This document shows, piece by piece, positions 52,744 to 61,030 of a DNA stretch of 64,000 bases. Made by a program: the position numbers and the translations under genes. The first letter of the stretch is position 1. Each line of letters starts with the position of its first letter. This DNA is from Mucilaginibacter straminoryzae. GTDB lineage: Bacteria; Bacteroidota; Bacteroidia; Sphingobacteriales; Sphingobacteriaceae. The notes under the pieces were generated by a model. The model was not told the DNA's origin. It saw only the letters and a list, made by a program, of their open reading frames with translations, and made no database searches. The stretch is taken from contig NZ_JALJEJ010000001.1 of NCBI RefSeq assembly GCF_022953055.1, forward strand, positions 124,001-188,000, given 5' to 3'.

Positions 52744-53361
52744 TTATTCTACCGGGTTCTGTTTAGTTGCAATGGCATTGCTGGCGTAGCGCAGCTCGGT
52801 ACAGGTAGAAACAATGCGGTTCTGCTGAATGGCCTGTAGTTTCTTTTCCACAAAAACCAATTCTATCAGCCAGCCGCGACTGGCAGCAATGTCCCGGGCT
52901 TCAAATAAATCCTGTTGTGCCAGCGTAAAATCGCCGATAAAAGACTTAATCTCCGCCAGTCGGGTAAGATTATGAATAGTTAACTTATCGTTATTTTGCT
53001 GCCGGGAAAGCATGTTGCTTTGCAGAAAAAACCATTTAGCTTCAGACATCCGCTTTTGTTGCACATAAAACTGCGCCAATTGACTGAAGTTGTAGCTCGC
53101 GGTATTAAATACCCTGTAACGCATGTTATGCTGGGCCATATGCATTACATAGTGCTCGGTAAGGTTCTGGCTGTACGCGCTTGGGGTAACTTCGGGATGC
53201 CTGGGGATAAACTTTGCGAATGCAGGCGTTTTAAACTGATAGCTACTGCTTATGCTTGCTTCCGGTAATAACGGTAGACGTTCATGCTTTTTAAAGCTGA
53301 TCCACTGCGCTGACGCACTAAAGCCACACGTTGTCAAAAAAACAAGTAGCGCTATCCTCAT
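52744..53361 (-). CDS. Exported helical (TPR-like) protein of unknown function
   Basis: 205 residues, signal peptide (F-S-A-S-A-Q). From about residue 75 to 190 it forms helix pairs of TPR type (LAQFYVQQKRMSEAKWFFLQ, LTRLAEIKSFIGDFTLAQQD, FEARDIAASRGWLIELVF), suggesting protein-protein binding. Function unknown. Its upstream region has a perfect 12-bp palindrome overlapping the -33 position and a minus-strand TAAATTTG box. Confidence 0.65.
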   Translation of the reverse strand: MRIALLVFLTTCGFSASAQWISFKKHERLPLLPEASISSSYQFKTPAFAKFIPRHPEVTPSAYSQNLTEHYVMHMAQHNMRYRVFNTASYNFSQLAQFYVQQKRMSEAKWFFLQSNMLSRQQNNDKLTIHNLTRLAEIKSFIGDFTLAQQDLFEARDIAASRGWLIELVFVEKKLQAIQQNRIVSTCTELRYASNAIATKQNPVE

Positions 53362-53396
53362 ATACTTTGCCTGGATTAATCGAATTAATTATTACG

Positions 53397-53404
53397 CAAA
53401 TTTA
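53397..53404 (-). promoter_or_regulatory. Predicted -7 box of the TPR-like gene
   Basis: The minus strand reads TAAATTTG, an exact TAnnTTTG match about 35 bases upstream of the start. Confidence 0.5.
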
Positions 53405-53407
53405 TGA

Positions 53408-53431
53408 TATAAGTTGCATGCAACGCTATCA
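53408..53431. promoter_or_regulatory. Palindromic operator candidate
   Basis: A perfect 12-bp palindrome GTTGCATGCAAC (53413-53424) with outer arms T-A-T and A-T-A continuing the symmetry imperfectly. It sits where the -33 element of the TPR-like gene would be. Confidence 0.45.
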
Positions 53432-53454
53432 TACCCAGGTAAAGTTAACTTATT

Positions 53455-54297
53455 TTATTCGAAAACTTGTGGTGCGCCGTCGTGCAATGCCCATACCATA
53501 TACGGATGAGTGTCAGCATAATACATCTCGCCTTTAGCTGTAATGCCAATGATGCCGCAGAACCCATCAAAAGGCTTTAACTCATCCAGGGTTTTTTTTG
53601 TAGCCGAAGAAAGCGGCAAGCCATCGGTTACCCTGGTTACAATTTTGGTTGCTACAGATCCGCTGACGATATCTTCGCCCACCCCTGTGCAAGAAATACC
53701 GGCATATTCGTTGGCGTAATTCCCTGCTGTAGTGGCAGAATCGCTCACGCGCCCCGGCATTTCAAAACCTTTACCACCGGTAGAAGTAGCTGCTGCCAGG
53801 TTACCATAAACATCCAGCGCGACACAACCTACGGTGCCCTGCCGGATAGAGTCGCTTAGTTTCTTTTCATATTCGTGTCTGCGCTGCGGCGTTTCGGGGT
53901 TATACCAGGCAAAACCCTGTTCACGTGCATAGTCCTGCGCACGTGTCCCGCTCAGCACGCGGTCATCCACACTCAACAGCTTTTCTGCTACGCAGATTGG
54001 GTTTTTTACATGTTCGATGTTAATTACCCCGGCAAACTTTTGCGTTTTACCGTCCATTACGGCGGCGCTCATGCGGATATGGCCGTCGCTCTGTATTTGC
54101 GAGCCGGTGCCCGCGTTAAACAGGTCGCAGTTTTCCAGCAAGTGAACCGTGTATACTACCGTTTCCGTAGCCGTATGGGTTTCCAGGTATTTATACCCGG
54201 CCTCGACAATATGCAGTAACGCCTCTTGTTTTGCCTTCTTTACTTCCTGGTTGGTACCGGACTCGCTGAAGAATCCGCCGTGAATAATTAATTTCAT
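53455..54297 (-). CDS. iaaA: Isoaspartyl peptidase / asparaginase (Ntn hydrolase)
   Basis: 280 residues. The self-cleaving threonine is seen as R-Q-G154-T155-V-G-C-V-A, giving an alpha chain of about 154 and a beta chain of about 126. The second signature is ATSTGGKGFEMPGRVSDSA. It splits beta-aspartyl dipeptides such as beta-Asp-Arg, the product of cyanophycinase. The neighbours cyanophycinase and cyanophycin synthetase fit this exactly: it supplies free Asp and Arg. It is separated from cphB by a 130-base stretch holding intergenic repeats, so it may have its own promoter. Confidence 0.93.
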   Translation of the reverse strand: MKLIIHGGFFSESGTNQEVKKAKQEALLHIVEAGYKYLETHTATETVVYTVHLLENCDLFNAGTGSQIQSDGHIRMSAAVMDGKTQKFAGVINIEHVKNPICVAEKLLSVDDRVLSGTRAQDYAREQGFAWYNPETPQRRHEYEKKLSDSIRQGTVGCVALDVYGNLAAATSTGGKGFEMPGRVSDSATTAGNYANEYAGISCTGVGEDIVSGSVATKIVTRVTDGLPLSSATKKTLDELKPFDGFCGIIGITAKGEMYYADTHPYMVWALHDGAPQVFE

Positions 54298-54300
54298 ATC

Positions 54301-54410
54301 ACCCCTCCTTAATCCTCCCCGGTGGGGAGGAGACTTTATTCTAACGGTTTAAAGTTTCTTGAGAGCCAGATAATTGAAGTCTTGTTTCTTGGCTCTTGTT
54401 TCTTGCTTCT
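54301..54410. repeat. Intergenic repeat cluster (hairpin plus direct repeat)
   Basis: A 7-bp G+C hairpin CCTCCCC/GGGGAGG with a 3-base loop (54314-54330), followed by two copies of CTTGTTTCTTG (54381-54391 and 54395-54405). Both are of the short-repeat kind scattered in Sphingobacteriaceae intergenic DNA; the first resembles the unit at 35495. Confidence 0.55.
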
Positions 54411-54427
54411 ATCTTAGCCTCTTACAG

Positions 54428-55339
54428 CTATTGATCCGGTGCCTGCAGGTAAACCCCGTCTTCTACCTTAACCACTTTTTTTATGGCCAGTTTGTGCTGT
54501 TTTAGGTCATATTTGTCATAGATAGACATTACATGTACGCGCAGGCTTTCAATAGATACCGGTGAGCCGATTTCCACATCGTAGATATTCGTCTCGACAA
54601 TATTGCGGCCGTCTACCAGGATAATTAATCCTGAACCGATGGCTTCCATCAGGTGCCCTTCGGTAATTAGCAGGCCGGTATCTTCGCCCAAACCAATACC
54701 TAAAATGCCCGGGTTGCTGGCCACCGCATAAAATAAACGGCCAATACGGCCGCGCTGTACAAAGTGGGTGTCAATAAATACATTATCTATAAAACCAAGG
54801 CCGGCGGTGATCTGCACTTCGCCTTTAATTAGCGCCTCATTGCTTTGCCCGCGATAGATCATGTTGGCAGAAGCTGCGGCAGCCCCGGCAGAAGTACCTG
54901 CAATTACAAAGTTCTCAGTTTGGTAACGCTTCTTTAGTATCTGCAAAAACTCTGTTCCGCCGAAGATAGAAGTTAGCCTTAACTGGTCGCCGCCGCTGAA
55001 CATTACTACATCTGCCTTTCGTACGCGTTCTATGCTATCGCGCCTGCTGGCATCTTCGCGTGTGCGGATATCCAGTACATTAACGTGGGTAACATTCAGT
55101 TGGTTGAAGGCCTTGATATACTCTGCGCCTACCAGCTCGGGTATTTGCGATGCCGTAGTAATCACTTCGACTACGATGCCTTCGCCCTTACCAGATTCGG
55201 TAAGAATGCGTTTAAGAATACCCCGTTCAAAAAACCTGATATGGTCTGGTGGCGGAACAATATGCTCGGCAGCGCTGACGTTGCTGCCCATATCTACGGC
55301 CCCGCCTATTATTATTAATTTCCCTTTCGGACTGATCAT
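54428..55339 (-). CDS. cphB: Cyanophycinase (S51 peptidase)
   Basis: 303 residues. Serine peptidase of family S51; nucleophile Ser150 lies in V-I-A-G-T-S-A-G-A. The D-T-H-F motif and the E-D-T-G-L segment carry other family residues. It cuts cyanophycin to beta-Asp-Arg dipeptides. Without a leader signal it is cytoplasmic, as expected for reserve turnover. Divergent from cphA, with 148 bases between that must hold both promoters. Confidence 0.95.
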   Translation of the reverse strand: MISPKGKLIIIGGAVDMGSNVSAAEHIVPPPDHIRFFERGILKRILTESGKGEGIVVEVITTASQIPELVGAEYIKAFNQLNVTHVNVLDIRTREDASRRDSIERVRKADVVMFSGGDQLRLTSIFGGTEFLQILKKRYQTENFVIAGTSAGAAAASANMIYRGQSNEALIKGEVQITAGLGFIDNVFIDTHFVQRGRIGRLFYAVASNPGILGIGLGEDTGLLITEGHLMEAIGSGLIILVDGRNIVETNIYDVEIGSPVSIESLRVHVMSIYDKYDLKQHKLAIKKVVKVEDGVYLQAPDQ

Positions 55340-55487
55340 GCTATAACTGAAAATACAAATTAAAATAAAATAGGTTTAAAATGAGGCAAAAGCAAACAAA
55401 TTATCCGTCTGTCCCTTTTTCGTTTTAATTCGAATCCGGCAATACATTTTGTAGATTTATACCAATAAAATACGTCAACACTTACTT

Positions 55488-58118
55488 ATGAAGATAGAAA
55501 GCATTCAGGTGCTTCGCGGCCCCAATATCTGGAGTATTTACCGCAAGAAATTAATTCAAATGAGGCTCGATCTGGAAGAGATGGAACAAAGGCCCACCAA
55601 TACCATCGACGGATTTTACGACCGGTTGAAAGACCTAATCCCTTCCATGTATGATCACCGTTGTTCGCCTGGCGTACCCGGCGGCTTTTTTCAACGGGTG
55701 ATTGAAGGCACCTGGATGGGGCATGTGATTGAGCACATTGCACTGGAAATACAAACCCTTGCCGGGATGGAAGTAGGTTTCGGCCGTACACGCGAAACCT
55801 ATACACCGGGTGTTTACAATGTAGTGTTCGCTTACCTGGAAGAAAAGGTAGGTATTTATGCGGCGCGGTCGGCTGTTCGTATTGCTGAAGCATTGATAGA
55901 TGCCAAATCATACGATCTGGAAGCAGACATTCAGGAGATGCGCGAGATACGCGAGAATACCCGCCTTGGCCCCAGCACCGGCGCTATTGTAGAAGAAGCT
56001 ATTGCGCGTGATATCCCCTGGATAAGGCTGAACAACCAATCTTTAGTACAACTGGGTTATGGTATCAACCAAACCCGCGTGCGTGCTACCATGACCGAGA
56101 AGACCAGCAGCATTGCTGTTGATCTGGCCAGCGACAAGGAAGAAACCAAACGCATCCTTGAAATGCACGCGATACCGGTTGCTAACGGCATGACGGTTAG
56201 TTCTGTAAAGGAGGTATCTGTTGCTATCGATAAAATTGGCTTTCCGTTGGTTTTTAAACCATTGGATGGTAACCACGGCCGGGGGGCAACCATCAACGTG
56301 AAGACGGAAGCTGAAGCTATTGCAGCGTATGAACATGCGGCAAAAATTTCACGGAGGGTAATTGTAGAGAAATTTATTACCGGTTATGATTTCCGCGTGC
56401 TGGTGATTAATAACCAGATGGTGGCAGCCGCCCTTAGGAAGCCGGCTCATGTGATAGGCGATGGGCAGTCGACAGTGCAAGAACTGATCGACAAGGAAAA
56501 CCAGGATCCGCGACGCGGCTATGGACATGAGAACGTGCTGACCGAGATCAAGATAGACCGTGACACCATGGACCTGCTGACCAAAAAAGGTTATACACTG
56601 GAAAGCATCCCTGAGGCGGACGAAGTAGTTTACCTGAAATCTACCGCTAACCTAAGCACAGGCGGTACTTCTGTTGATGTGACGGATCACGTTCACCCCG
56701 AGAATATTTTTATATGCGAACGTATTTCCAAAGTGATAGGGTTGGATATCTGCGGTATCGACATTATGGCGGTTAACCTTACCGAGCCGATCACCGAAAA
56801 CGGGGGAGTGGTACTCGAAGTAAATGCGGCGCCGGGCTTCCGGATGCACATTGCGCCGAGCGAAGGCATCCCGCGTAATGTCGCCGGGCATGTGATAGAT
56901 ATGTTGTATCCGCCGGCAAAATCTGCTCGAATCCCGATTATTGCCACTACAGGTACTAATGGTAAAACCACCACCACTCGCTTGATTGCGCATTTGGTTA
57001 AGAACAGTGGTTACCGTGTCGGTTTCACTACTTCAGATGGTATTTATGTACAAAATACCATGCTGATTAAGGGTGATACCACCGGCCCGATGAGTACGGA
57101 ATTTATACTGAAAGACCCGACGGTTGAAGTTGCCGTACTGGAAACTGCGCGTGGCGGTATTCTTCGTTCGGGCTTAGGCTTCAGCAAGTGTGATATCGGC
57201 GTAATTACCAACATCCAGCCAGACCATTTGGGCATTTCTGATATCCATACGTTAGATGACCTGGCACGGGTAAAAGGTGTGGTGATTGAATCTGTTAAGC
57301 CGGAGGGCTGGGGCATTTTGAATGCGGATAACGAGTATTGTGTACGTATCGGCCAAAAGGCAGATTGTAATATTGCCTACTTCAGCTTGAACGAGAGTAA
57401 CCCTGTCATTAGCGAGCATTGCCGCAAAGGTGGCATTGCCTGTATCTGCGAGAATGGTTATGTGACGATCAAAAAAGGCGACTGGAAGATCAGGGTACAG
57501 CGTACCGGCTTCATTCCGCTTACGTTTGGCGGCGCGGTAAGTTTCATGATAGAGAACGTACTTGCGGCAACGCTTGCGGCTTACTTGTGGGGCATCAAGA
57601 CAGAGGATATCAAGACATCATTGACCACCTTTATCCCTTCTGCGGCGCAAACGCCTGGCCGGATGAACCTGTTCGAGTTCCGCGAGTTTAAGTATATGGT
57701 GGATTTTGCGCATAATCCGGATGGTTTTAACGGGATAAAGAACTTTTTGAACACCATCGATTCGCCTCAGAAGATTGGTTTATTAGCAGGCACCGGCGAC
57801 CGCCGCGACGACGATATCCGCGAACTTGGGCGTATTGCTGCCAGTATGTTCGATCATATAGTACTTCGCCAGGCAGACCATTTAAGAGGGCGTACCCGCG
57901 AAGAAATCATGAGCCTGATGGAAGAAGGTATTAGAGAAGTGAAGCCGGATATGCCGCTGGAAAAACTGCCGGACGAAGCCGATGCTATCCGGTACGTTAT
58001 CAGTCTGGCGCAACCGGGTGCGTTCATCGTCATGCTGAGCGATGTAGTGCACGGCGGTCTGGAGATCGTCCAGAACTTACTGGAAGAAGAAAGAAGAAAT
58101 ACACCTGTAATTGGATAA
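55488..58118 (+). CDS. cphA: Cyanophycin synthetase
   Basis: 876 residues, the full CphA length. N-terminal domain (LRGPNIWSIYRKKLIQ), ATP-grasp domain at about 220-475 (GFPLVFKPLDGNHGRGATIN, VLEVNAAPGFRMH), and a Mur ligase-like domain with P-loop T-G-T-N-G-K-T-T-T-T at 488-497 and NIQPDHLGIS. The ATP-grasp half adds Asp to the backbone and the Mur half adds Arg to the side chain. Both sites look intact. cphB and iaaA lie beside it, so the cell can make and use this nitrogen store. It ends at a clear terminator. Confidence 0.96.
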   Translation: MKIESIQVLRGPNIWSIYRKKLIQMRLDLEEMEQRPTNTIDGFYDRLKDLIPSMYDHRCSPGVPGGFFQRVIEGTWMGHVIEHIALEIQTLAGMEVGFGRTRETYTPGVYNVVFAYLEEKVGIYAARSAVRIAEALIDAKSYDLEADIQEMREIRENTRLGPSTGAIVEEAIARDIPWIRLNNQSLVQLGYGINQTRVRATMTEKTSSIAVDLASDKEETKRILEMHAIPVANGMTVSSVKEVSVAIDKIGFPLVFKPLDGNHGRGATINVKTEAEAIAAYEHAAKISRRVIVEKFITGYDFRVLVINNQMVAAALRKPAHVIGDGQSTVQELIDKENQDPRRGYGHENVLTEIKIDRDTMDLLTKKGYTLESIPEADEVVYLKSTANLSTGGTSVDVTDHVHPENIFICERISKVIGLDICGIDIMAVNLTEPITENGGVVLEVNAAPGFRMHIAPSEGIPRNVAGHVIDMLYPPAKSARIPIIATTGTNGKTTTTRLIAHLVKNSGYRVGFTTSDGIYVQNTMLIKGDTTGPMSTEFILKDPTVEVAVLETARGGILRSGLGFSKCDIGVITNIQPDHLGISDIHTLDDLARVKGVVIESVKPEGWGILNADNEYCVRIGQKADCNIAYFSLNESNPVISEHCRKGGIACICENGYVTIKKGDWKIRVQRTGFIPLTFGGAVSFMIENVLAATLAAYLWGIKTEDIKTSLTTFIPSAAQTPGRMNLFEFREFKYMVDFAHNPDGFNGIKNFLNTIDSPQKIGLLAGTGDRRDDDIRELGRIAASMFDHIVLRQADHLRGRTREEIMSLMEEGIREVKPDMPLEKLPDEADAIRYVISLAQPGAFIVMLSDVVHGGLEIVQNLLEEERRNTPVIG

Positions 58119-58125
58119 AAATCAC

Positions 58126-58154
58126 AAGGCTGCCCTTAAACACGGCAGCCTTTT
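58126..58154. terminator. Bidirectional terminator after cphA
   Basis: A 9-bp perfect stem AAGGCTGCC/GGCAGCCTT (58126-58134 with 58144-58152) with A and T flanks, between convergent cphA and the acyltransferase gene whose stop it touches. Confidence 0.8.
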
Positions 58155-59241
58155 AAATTTCAGGAATAGCAACTATAGGCAGCGGCTTGGGTTTTAGTCT
58201 TTTCCGCAGCTTGCCCAATGGTTTTTCAACCAGGTAATAACTACTTAACGACAGGGTTAATGTAACACCGGTAACTGCTAAGATATATAATATGGTATGG
58301 CCTGCTGTTTTAATGGGCATTAACGCGTTTACTGCCAGCATGTGCATCAGGTAGATGGAATAGCTGAGCTTGCCGATAAATACTAAAGCCTTGTTCGAAA
58401 AGATTTCCTTCAACCAGTGGTACGCGTTGATATTCACTATTGCAGGAACGAGTATAAACAGAGACAGCCCCTGCAGCGAATAGCGAAGTGTATTCCTAAA
58501 GGTGGCGTCGCGCACCACAAGGCATAGTAACTGCACTGCTAAGGCAACTATAAAAACTAATTTATTAGACAGGACCTTTTCATAGCTTTTAGAAGAGCTG
58601 CTGTACTGTATTACGCTGGCGAGGCAGCCGTATAAAATAGAATCAAAACGGTTATGGGTAAGCAGGTAGGTGTTGGCTTCAGCCAGATCAGGTTGGCCTT
58701 GATATACCATTACACTCCAGAAACGAAGCGCTAACGGTATAACAATCAGTATGGCAAGCGTTATTTTTAATTGCTGCACATTGCGCACCAATAGCATAAA
58801 CAGAAGCGGGAACAGCAGGTAGAAATGCTCTTCTACAGCTAATGACCATAAGATCATCAAGCTGCTATGATTGCTTAGCGAGTGAAAGAAAAAGTAATAG
58901 TTCTCGTAGTAAAACAAGGCGGCGAACACTTCGCTTGGATTAGCTGGTTTTAATACAAATACCGATGCGACAAGGTATAACCCAAGCATCAGCAGCAATG
59001 GCGGGTAAAGGCGCAACATACGCCGGCTGTAGAACAGTTTTAAGTCTGTAGTGCCGGTTTTCTCGTACTCGTCCAGCAAAAGGTTGGTAATAATGTAGCC
59101 GCTGATGAAAAAGAACACGGTTACGCCCAGTCCGCCCGGTACCAATTTTTCATAGCCAACGTGCGCGATATAAACCAGTAATATAGAAAGGCCCCTTAAA
59201 CCATCTAAGGATGGGATATAAGCAGAGGACGTTTTTTGCAT
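58153..59241 (-). CDS. Acyltransferase 3 family membrane protein (OafA/YrhL-like)
   Basis: About 362 residues from the ATG at 59241; the TTG at 59256 would add five residues but the ATG is the safer start. Around ten transmembrane helices. Family motifs: Y-I-P-S-L-D-G-L-R-G near the N-terminus, catalytic His in V-Y-I-A-H-V-G, and F-F-F-I-S-G-Y-I-I. These enzymes move acetyl or other acyl groups to exported sugars, for example O-antigen. No polysaccharide locus is visible, so the acceptor is unknown. Confidence 0.9.
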   Translation of the reverse strand: MQKTSSAYIPSLDGLRGLSILLVYIAHVGYEKLVPGGLGVTVFFFISGYIITNLLLDEYEKTGTTDLKLFYSRRMLRLYPPLLLMLGLYLVASVFVLKPANPSEVFAALFYYENYYFFFHSLSNHSSLMILWSLAVEEHFYLLFPLLFMLLVRNVQQLKITLAILIVIPLALRFWSVMVYQGQPDLAEANTYLLTHNRFDSILYGCLASVIQYSSSSKSYEKVLSNKLVFIVALAVQLLCLVVRDATFRNTLRYSLQGLSLFILVPAIVNINAYHWLKEIFSNKALVFIGKLSYSIYLMHMLAVNALMPIKTAGHTILYILAVTGVTLTLSLSSYYLVEKPLGKLRKRLKPKPLPIVAIPEI

Positions 59242-59421
59242 ATAATTGAACGGCAATAAATAACAATTCGAGTTAGCATTCCCCCAGCCGAAACAGCCGG
59301 TGCCCTTAGCACATTTTCGCTTTTGACTGCAAGCATGCAGTACTAAGTAGAAAATAAACCAGATTGACGGTAGTATTGTTTTAAGATGCTGTATTACAAG
59401 CCTGTTTTAACTTATTTAAGA

Positions 59422-60126
59422 CTATAATAAACGGCTGAGCAGCCAGCAAAACAATGCGCCGGAAAGTGTATTCAGAAAATTCACCAGGTTGTTACCGATT
59501 TTATGCTTACGTTCCAGTGCTGCGCCAAGTATAGAGTCGGTCATATTGCCCAACGTACCGGCGATGATGATCCGTATCACATTGCTATCGAACCCTGCTT
59601 TGCAAGCATATATCAGTGCGATCAAGGAGGCACCCGCAACACCGATCAGTGTACCTTCCAGGCTTACTACACCATCCGCACCCCGGATATCTTTTTTAAA
59701 GGAGAGGATGTTGTAAAAACGTTTGCCGTGTAAAGTACCCAATTCTGAAGAAAGGGTATCGGCCGTTGCGGAGGCCAGGCTACCGGCCACCATCAGCAGC
59801 ATTGTCGCTTGTTGGTCGGGCATCGCCAAAGCAATACCACCGCATAAAGCAGCCACACCACCATTGGCCAACACCTGCCCGGCAGTACGGCGGCCATTAT
59901 CCCCCTCGGCAACCGCCAGTTGCTGCTTTTTAACTTTTCCAATGCTGGTGGCTAAGGTTCCGGCGGCGAAAAACACCGCCAGCATAGTTAAACCAACGGC
60001 ACCTGTAGCAGCAAACACCAGTGCGCCAACTATAAAGCCCGTCATACTACCCAAGGGTGTCAGCTTGCGTCGTAAGCTGCTCCAAATGGCCGCAGCCGCA
60101 AGGAATACATAAACCGGAAAATGCAC
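59422..60126 (-). CDS. DUF92 family membrane protein (TMEM19-like)
   Basis: 234 residues, six or so transmembrane helices. DUF92 motifs: ASATADTLSSELG, GADGVVSLEGTLIGVAGA, G-T-L-G-N-M-T-D-S-I-L-G. The family has been linked to phytyl-phosphate kinase in plants; the bacterial role is unknown. The start is GTG at 60126, as no in-frame ATG fits. Divergent from the methyltransferase gene by 64 bases. Confidence 0.85.
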   Translation of the reverse strand: MHFPVYVFLAAAAIWSSLRRKLTPLGSMTGFIVGALVFAATGAVGLTMLAVFFAAGTLATSIGKVKKQQLAVAEGDNGRRTAGQVLANGGVAALCGGIALAMPDQQATMLLMVAGSLASATADTLSSELGTLHGKRFYNILSFKKDIRGADGVVSLEGTLIGVAGASLIALIYACKAGFDSNVIRIIIAGTLGNMTDSILGAALERKHKIGNNLVNFLNTLSGALFCWLLSRLL

Positions 60127-60176
60127 GAAAACCTATTTTAAAGTTGCGCCAAATTCAGAATATCATTATCGCCTTG

Positions 60177-60184
60177 TACCTTTG
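60177..60184 (+). promoter_or_regulatory. Predicted -7 box of the methyltransferase gene
   Basis: TACCTTTG, an exact match, ends 6 bases before the ATG at 60191, so its mRNA would have almost no leader. Confidence 0.55.
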
Positions 60185-60190
60185 CAGGCG

Positions 60191-60877
60191 ATGGCTGATA
60201 TTTTAGGCGAGGCAATCTACAATTATTTTCACACCCGCTCTAAGCACAAATTGTGGATCCATAATCGTTACGGCGAGAAGGAAGAAATGCCGATTGATAC
60301 TTATTTCCGCAACGAAGATGATATGCCCGACCTGGAATGGCTGGCGCTGGAAAGTTGTACAGGCGCCGTGCTGGATGTTGGTGCCGGGGCAGGAAGTCAT
60401 GCCCTTGCTTTGCAGCAGCGCGATATGAATGTTACCGCTTTGGACATTTCGCCCTTGGCTACCCAGGTGATGCGAGAACGTGGTGTTAAGAAGGCCTTGT
60501 GCGAAGATATCTACCAATACCACGAACAGCAGTTTGATACCATTTTGCTACTGATGAATGGCATAGGGCTGGCCGGTTCGCTGGAGGGATTAAAAAGCCT
60601 ATTGCTACACCTGAAGTCGCTATTGAAATCCGGCGGGCAGTTGCTGTTTGATTCTTCTGATATTGCTTATTTGTACGAAGAGGACTTTCCCGAAACAGGC
60701 TACTACGGCGAGCTGGACTACCAGTATGAATATCAGGGCAAACAAGGCGAGTGGTTCAAGTGGCTATATGTTGATGAAAAAACGCTCGCTTCGATAACGT
60801 TTGATTTAGGATTCAATCAGGAAGTGTTACTTGAGGATGAATTCGGGCAATATCTCGTAAGGCTCACCGTTTCTTAA
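60191..60877 (+). CDS. Class I SAM-dependent methyltransferase
   Basis: About 228 residues from the ATG at 60191 (the TTG at 60182 overlaps the promoter box). SAM-binding motif I is V-L-D-V-G-A-G-A-G-S-H; motif II around N-V-T-A-L-D-I-S; the rest is a Rossmann fold with no zinc site. The substrate is unknown. It lies 153 bases before the A-T-TE gene, which has its own promoter, so a joint pathway is possible but not shown. Confidence 0.88.
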   Translation: MADILGEAIYNYFHTRSKHKLWIHNRYGEKEEMPIDTYFRNEDDMPDLEWLALESCTGAVLDVGAGAGSHALALQQRDMNVTALDISPLATQVMRERGVKKALCEDIYQYHEQQFDTILLLMNGIGLAGSLEGLKSLLLHLKSLLKSGGQLLFDSSDIAYLYEEDFPETGYYGELDYQYEYQGKQGEWFKWLYVDEKTLASITFDLGFNQEVLLEDEFGQYLVRLTVS

Positions 60878-60998
60878 ATAAAGCTGTGCCAATTCAACAA
60901 GATCGGGATAACTTCTTTTTTTATTTACATAATAGCAGTTGTTTGTTCTTGATTTTCAGTTACTCCTTGAAGGAATAGCGACCATGTGGCTTTTTATT

Positions 60999-61006
60999 TA
61001 ACTTTG
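60999..61006 (+). promoter_or_regulatory. Predicted -7 box of the A-T-TE gene
   Basis: TAACTTTG, an exact TAnnTTTG match 24 bases before the start codon at 61031. Confidence 0.55.
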
Positions 61007-61030
61007 CAGCAAATTTATTAGCAGCTACTA

